Origin: Thysanoteuthis rhombus
Taxonomy: Eukaryota > Mollusca > Cephalopoda > Oegopsida > Thysanoteuthidae
Assembly (NCBI GenBank): GCA_963457665.1
Contig: OY735227.1
Span: 37,701,250-37,765,249 of the forward strand
DNA length: 64,000 bases
Direction of reading: 5' to 3'
This document shows, in pieces, positions 58,986 through 64,000 of the stretch (position 1 is the first letter of the stretch; each line of letters starts with the position of its first letter). The translations under genes were made by a program, and so were the position numbers. A model generated the notes under the pieces. The model ran no database searches, was not told the DNA's origin, and saw only the letters and a program-made list of their open reading frames with translations.

Positions 58986-59240
58986 AAGCAAGCTTGGTTG
59001 CGCTAAGGTCAAATTCTCTTGCTTCATTAAAATCTAGAACGAGAACAAAAGAGAATTCGTTTCTCTATACAATATTATTCCAAAACTACGCATCTCATTC
59101 TAACTTCTTTATCAATATTTCCTGTTAATGGGAGTCGCTAACTTCAGCAAGTCGTCGTGAGTTGGGCTTTTTGGTTGGGAGTGAATTCGTCATCAGTTTT
59201 TGCCTACGTCACTGTCTCACTCCATGACGTCACTCAAACG
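58986..59240 (+). repeat. Dispersed repeat Q, copy 2
   Basis: TGCGCTAAGGTCAAATTCTC, CTCTATACAATATTATTCCA, CGCTAACTTCAGCAAG, GAGTTGGGCTTTTTGG and GTCATCAGTTTTTGCCTACG, as at 43,318-43,590. Confidence 0.7.
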
Positions 59241-59299
59241 CCACAAACGTCTTTTAGCAGCATGTCATGTTCTATTTAATAACAGTCCTACCACAACAA

Positions 59300-59545
59300 T
59301 ATTTGACTCAAGGTCGGGCTTAATCCGGGGAAGACTGGAGCAACCCTTCCAAAAAATGGCTCCAGCCGACGCGACTTCGATTGCCAAGCGACCGTAGAAG
59401 CTAGAGCAACCTCCGCCACGAAAGTGTCCACCAGGGGACCTGCTCCTTTAAGTGCAATGGAGCAGTGCTGCTCCGGGGAAACTGACCCCTCCACAGCTGG
59501 GCCGAGTAATAATAGGAGAGCCGAAGGACGAGTCCAAAGGCATCC
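59300..59545. other. GC-richer block of unknown origin
   Basis: Noticeably richer in G and C than its surroundings. Contains the hairpin GGAGCAGTGCTGCTCC. A 68-codon minus-strand frame crosses it but I recognise no protein family. Confidence 0.3.
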
Positions 59546-59610
59546 AATAGAGTGAAACCAGATTATGCCATGTCATGTTGTTGGTTATCAATTAGGAAAA
59601 TTAGAAAAAG

Positions 59611-59790
59611 GTGTGATCAAAAAATGATTTACTTCTCTCGCCTTTTGTTGGGCTGTGATCACTAAAAAAGTCCAAATTTTCAAAAAAGAGTGAAATCTGA
59701 CGGACACAATTCAAGGGAGCAAATTAGCATAAACTTACCTTACAAATTGGACCCCACCTTAGTAGACTAAGTAACTATTTAATAAGCTCA
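59611..59790 (+). repeat. Dispersed repeat family R, 5'-truncated
   Basis: GATTTACTTCTCTCGCCTTT, TGTGATCACTAAAAAAG, AGCATAAACTTACCTTACAA and ATTGGACCCCACC follow the family R order. Confidence 0.55.
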
Positions 59791-59929
59791 ACTCATGTTG
59801 ATCGTGGGTCACAGTAGTGAAATGCCATTTTGACAAAGCTTAGCTTACTTAGGTGGCGGACTGAAACAATACTGAAACACATTCTTTTACTAAACTTAGC
59901 TTAGTACGCCATAAGGCCAAGTTTGGGAA

Positions 59930-60015
59930 AATAGAGCAAGGAGATCTCACTCCGTTAATGGGAAGACCCTGCCTGTCTTCAAAATCAACATTTGAAGCCT
60001 TAGTTTTTTACATGG
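59930..60015 (+). repeat. Single copy of the dispersed GAAAATCAG motif
   Basis: AAAATAGAGCAAGGAGATCT, then GTCTTCAAAATCAACATTTG and AAGCCTTAGTTTTTTAC. Resembles units of the 53.86-54.25 kb array. Confidence 0.4.
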
Positions 60016-60179
60016 GCTTATACTACAACCTCTCGCATCTGCAAGGAAAACGCAACAATTTAACCTTCCATGTAGAGCACAACTTTGATTTTTCATCAAG
60101 TTAAATGCGGCACAATGCCATGTGTGGGACTCCCTGTAGGTCCAACCTCATTGGTGTAGTAATGATTACTCTACAGCAC

Positions 60180-60262
60180 GGTGCCAGAGTCGAACTCTCA
60201 GTGAGAGTTGAACCTACTGCCCCAGTCTGCGAGATTAGTTCGCTAACCATCGCTCAATGAAA
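60180..60262 (-). repeat. tRNA-like remnant (Leu/Ser-like)
   Basis: Minus strand: TGAGCGATGGTTAGCGAACT, then GACTGGGGCAGTAGGTTCAA and CTCTCAC. The extra-arm-like GGGGC and a B box suggest a class II tRNA-derived SINE head. Confidence 0.4.
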
Positions 60263-61205
60263 GGTGTCATCCACATATATAATAATTAGCAATGTGAACA
60301 TGCCTTCTGACACACCATGGGGAGCAACTGACGAAGTAAAATATAATTTCACTCATGTTCTAATGACGTGATAAAAATTCTGATCAAACTTTTCGAAAAG
60401 TTGTTAAGGATTAAAGCCACGGGGCGAAAAACGGACCCCTGATCTATTGGGGGTGTAATCCATTATTAATTTGGAAGCTTTGTCGCGAATCGTGTAGTTT
60501 CGAGCAGAATTATCATTAAAGTTCTAAAATTAAAATTTATCACTTTTCTCCTCTCCCAATCTCCAACAATCGGTATTATTCAGCCTCTTCTACAAGAGGA
60601 AACAAGATTAACTAGGATTTGAAATAAGTTTAGTGGGGCGCGAATAGGGCTCATCATAGCCATCCTGAAATGAATGGAGAGTTCACTTTTCTCATTTGAA
60701 TGAACTGGAAGATGACCAAGTTGGCTTTCTTCCAGGTTTTGGTTCACAGCCAGCCGCACACTGAGAGTAATCCATTCCACCCTAACGGGTGCATTAAACA
60801 GTCTATATAAGAATGATGAATAGACAAGTTCAGTTGAGCGCGCTTTCCAGCTATTTTGATACCACCCCACAAAAAAGTATCTCGCATATGGATACTAGTA
60901 ATCATAGATTTTTTAGAGCTCAGTATTTTGCAAGTATGCAATTCTACCATAATACATTCTGCAACGTGACTTTAGAAATAAGTTATAGATGGCATGTTCA
61001 AACGACATGATTATGACATAGTTAAATGAAGGTTTATAAATGTAAACTAGCCAAATGGATTCAAGTACATGCTATGAATACGTGGCTTTGGTCACGGGAC
61101 ACCTTTAAAGTGACCAGTAAGTCAATGTGGTCAGTGTTGAAACATTCAGGAAGCATTCCCAGAGCGTTTGTTTATCCTCAACTTTGGAGGACTTATCTCT
61201 TGAAA
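60263..61205. other. No feature seen
   Basis: No recognisable gene or repeat. Confidence 0.4.
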
Positions 61206-61757
61206 GTGTATTATACAGAAAACTCTCTCTGTAACGACACGTTCTAACGGCAGTATTGTTTGAAGTACTGAGACAGTATGGGGTAAAGAGGACTTATCCC
61301 TTGTTTGACTGAGACAATCCTCGGTTTGATATTGGTTAGGTGTTAACAAGTCCGACGCGAGACAGATTATTAAGAAATTCGACACAAAGTCGTGTTTTGA
61401 AATAAGTTCGACACAAAGTTGAGTTTCAAGAGTTTGACACGAAGTCAATTTTCAATAGTTGACACACAGTCGATCGAGTTCACAAGTTTCACACCTCAAG
61501 GGAATACTGTTCGTTCGCTTGGATTTGGAACAAATCTACCCTTCACTGTTTTACGCCGGTTATTTACCCTTCACTATTTTACGCCGGTTATTTATATCCA
61601 GCATAGTTACGCAACTTCTCAGGCTGATCCAAACTGAGAATAGTTGTTACCCAACACAAACTTTTATATCACATTTGGCAACTATGACCAACCGTTTCAA
61701 GGCCAATCAAATGTATTATACAGTAGACTCTCAGTGTAACGACACATTCTAACGACA
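61206..61757 (+). repeat. Repeat pair enclosing two minisatellites
   Basis: GTATTATACAGAAAACTCTC (61,208) and GTATTATACAGTAGACTCTC (61,713) open two 45-bp direct copies 505 bp apart. Between them a 26-30-bp unit (TTCGACACAAAGT...) recurs four times at 61,378-61,492, and a 28-bp unit occurs twice with one mismatch at 61,537-61,592. CAGTAGACTCTCAGTGTAAC resembles a pogo/Tigger terminal repeat, but only weakly. Confidence 0.5.
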
Positions 61758-62560
61758 CTATTTAATGACCCACATGACTATTGCTGGAGATAAGTTTGCA
61801 GCACATGATTTTTCATCTTTACCTGTGGGTAGTCCCAGATATTGTCTAGTTCTTTCGTCACATCCCTTCCGTACGCTTCGGGCATCAAAAATTGAACCTA
61901 TCCCTTCAAGTCTAATGGGGAGGTGAAGCCTAGCGAGGAAGGTCCCCATGAACTAGAAATTGATTTTTTTTGCTTCAGGCTGAAATACCGAGAAGCCAAC
62001 GATGGTTCTATTCCGAGTCTAAAAAATTCTTTTTGTATATCAAAAGGCGTTTGAAACCTTATTTGGTCGGAATATTCCATTCGTTCCCAATGTTACGTCA
62101 GATCTACAGAGAACTCAAAGAAAATGTGGAACACAGTTTCTTTCGTTAACTGCCACAGGTTTTCAAAAAAATGTTTTGCCTTGTGTCTTTGATCTGTCGG
62201 TTATTCTGTTGGAATGCCAATTTCATGTGCGTGACGTGAAAAAGAAATGCCAGGTTAGGTTTCCCTTTCTGCCAACAATCGGACGGATGGTCCTTGATTG
62301 GTTGGGTTGGAGACGGGGCGGAAGGGTAGACAATGTGCAGGGAAAAACAATGCCATAACTCGTTGGTCCTCTCTGTCTTTTTGATCAACTTAAAATAAAA
62401 CAAACATCAGAAAATAATGCACAAAAGGGAAATGAAATGAAAAAAAACGGACATTTGATTTCGAGCGAGGAAACGGTTGTCTTTCTCATTTCGATTTGCA
62501 TTCAATTTAATTAATTTAATCACAATCTTGTTGAGTTTTCACCACCTTCGAATTTGGTTC
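61758..62560. other. No feature seen
   Basis: No recognisable gene or repeat. Confidence 0.4.
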
Positions 62561-62566
62561 AATATC

Positions 62567-63234
62567 ACTGGAAATCAAGCGACAGCAAGTCTCTTCAATA
62601 CAACATCACTCTGGTTTACATATCGATACTAAATATTCCATCACTCTTCTTCGTATTTTATCATCGAACCACAGTAGCCCCATAAATCGCCCGACCAACC
62701 AGCAAAATATGGGACTGATTCTTCGCACTTTGCTTGTTTGTGTGTGCATGTTTTTTTTGTGTGTGTCTCCTGGTTACATTTCTGGTGCCCCAACCTTGAA
62801 ATCTTGCATGAGTACACCATCATTTAAAAATAGATTAAAAAAAATAACTTTTTCAAAGTCTCTCTGGTCATTTTGGGCCAATAATGCCCAAATCTTGTGC
62901 TGGTATTTCAATTAGAGATAGTTTCAGATAAAAAGAATCTATCTTTAAAAGATGATCTTAGAGATTCTTTTAACTAAATAGTTGTGGTCCATGTGTATAC
63001 TACAGTGATTTATTTTATTTATGCAAGGTACGATATCATATGTATTTTTACTGCCAGTGGAATCTGACGACTATTGTTTGCAGTCAAGTGACAGCGATCT
63101 CCTCGATACACAATACATCTCTTCAATATAATACGACTACATCTTTTATGACAGTAGAACCTGGTAAGTCTTATTGGGGATCAAGTGATAGTAAGTCTCT
63201 TCAACACACCATTCTCTTCAGTATTCTATTATTA
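62567..63234 (+). repeat. Three copies of a 60-90-bp repeat
   Basis: AAATCAAGCGACAGCAAGTC (62,574), GTCAAGTGACAGCGATCTCC (63,084) and GATCAAGTGATAGTAAGTCT (63,179) start related copies, each followed by TTCAATACAAC-like sequence. The last two lie in tandem, about 95 bp apart. Confidence 0.5.
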
Positions 63235-64000
63235 CAAGGTTTGTTTAGAAAGTATCCAGTCATTTTGAATATCTAGAGAACTGGCTGCGCGGCCTTAATA
63301 TAACTTGCTAAACAATCAGTGGACCATAATACACAAACATCAACAGACACTCTTCAGTGGGGTTACTCGCTTGGCATTGGAAAATCATCGTATACTTTGT
63401 GTACAAAGTGACTGCTGCATTCACAATCAGCGTGTAAGATTTTTTCTTGAAGTAAGTCGACTGCCTGTCGAGTTGGAGGGAAAGTTCACTCACCCCAAAA
63501 TGATTTGCCTCGACCGAAATACTTATGGAAAGGAAAATTGACCCATACCTAAAATCAAAGTATCATATGAAATGTTATGAGCTATGATGACTTTCATCTC
63601 ATTGTTTTACCTTTTCTGTTCCTAGGTGAGCAAATTTTACAAAGAAAAAAGATTTCGTAGAGTGTACATTAATATTTTCGTCTTCGAAATTCGTACGACA
63701 AAAATATATTAAGGAGTTAATTTCCGATCATTCGGCTCTGAAGTCAAATATTGGGAAAAATCTTAAAAAATATATAAGAATGTGATAACAGGTTTCATTT
63801 TTCAACTTGACTGGTGGTCAAGAAAGCTGAGAAAATTAAATGCCCGAAAAAGACTTGATTTGACGGAATCGAATGATCGAGTTTAATTTTACAGACTGCT
63901 CATAATGATCGAGCGCGTAGATCAGCGAATAGGCATCAGAAGTTTTCATGGAAAAAAATTGCATCACCCAAGTCTGTTAGCCCCCTTCTCCAGCCGTCCA
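63235..64000 (+). mobile_element. Mariner-like element, runs off the right edge
   Basis: Starts after TA (63,233-63,234) with CAAGGTTTGTTTAGAAAGTATCCAG, matching the left inverted repeat of the elements at 11,942 and 39,409, followed by the shared GCGCGGCCTTAATATAACTT block. Near the right edge an ITQVC-PPSP-like stretch fits mariner transposase. The 3' end is not in the window. Confidence 0.6.

Noticed and set aside
61206-61757. Solo or paired long terminal repeats
   Set aside because: The repeats are 45 bp, there is no TG...CA structure, and the interior is minisatellite.

Overview
The window is animal nuclear DNA: AT-rich, with one intron-bearing gene at the left end followed by about 56 kb of repeat-dominated sequence. 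The gene is the proteasome chymotrypsin-like subunit beta-5 (PSMB5, plus strand). Six exons are visible and together encode the last 22 residues before the catalytic threonine plus a complete 208-residue mature subunit. The first exon lies to the left of the window. Long TA and CA/TA microsatellites, many tRNA-headed SINEs, truncated RTE-type LINEs and a recurrent AAAGGGAGATAA motif suggest a lophotrochozoan, most likely a mollusc and perhaps a cephalopod. That placement is inference, not proof.

Layout. 0-7.7 kb: PSMB5, with a TIR element in intron 1, an RTE fragment in intron 2, and a 134-bp insertion carrying a hammerhead-ribozyme-like core and a perfect 19-bp target duplication in intron 5. 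8-15 kb: tRNA-like SINEs, RTE scraps, two mariner-derived elements, and a long purine tract. 15-26 kb: microsatellites, local duplications, RTE fragments, and three more hammerhead-like motifs at 23.4-24.9 kb. 27-36 kb: RTE fragments, a 2.7-kb LINE relic on the minus strand, and a 5S-rRNA-derived sequence at 34.1 kb. 38.5-42.7 kb: a nest of DNA transposons, namely a hAT-like element with an 8-bp duplication and a nested SINE, a mariner MITE, and a mariner transposase relic split by another MITE. 43-53 kb: SINEs, RTE fragments, a polypyrimidine tract and a Tc1-like relic. 53-64 kb: a 139-bp tandem repeat abutting a Penelope-like element, another polypyrimidine tract, a 430-bp microsatellite, several dispersed repeats, and a mariner-like element running off the right edge.

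The only host protein gene I can support is PSMB5. Most other long open frames are translations of microsatellites, pyrimidine tracts or dead transposons. The most unusual signal is the set of hammerhead-like motifs (about 6.50, 23.42, 24.05, 24.88 and 46.29 kb), best explained by Penelope-like elements or small ribozyme-bearing retroelements; a Penelope-like reverse transcriptase fragment is present at 54.2-55.3 kb. All identifications come from reading the sequence. No database search or folding program was run.
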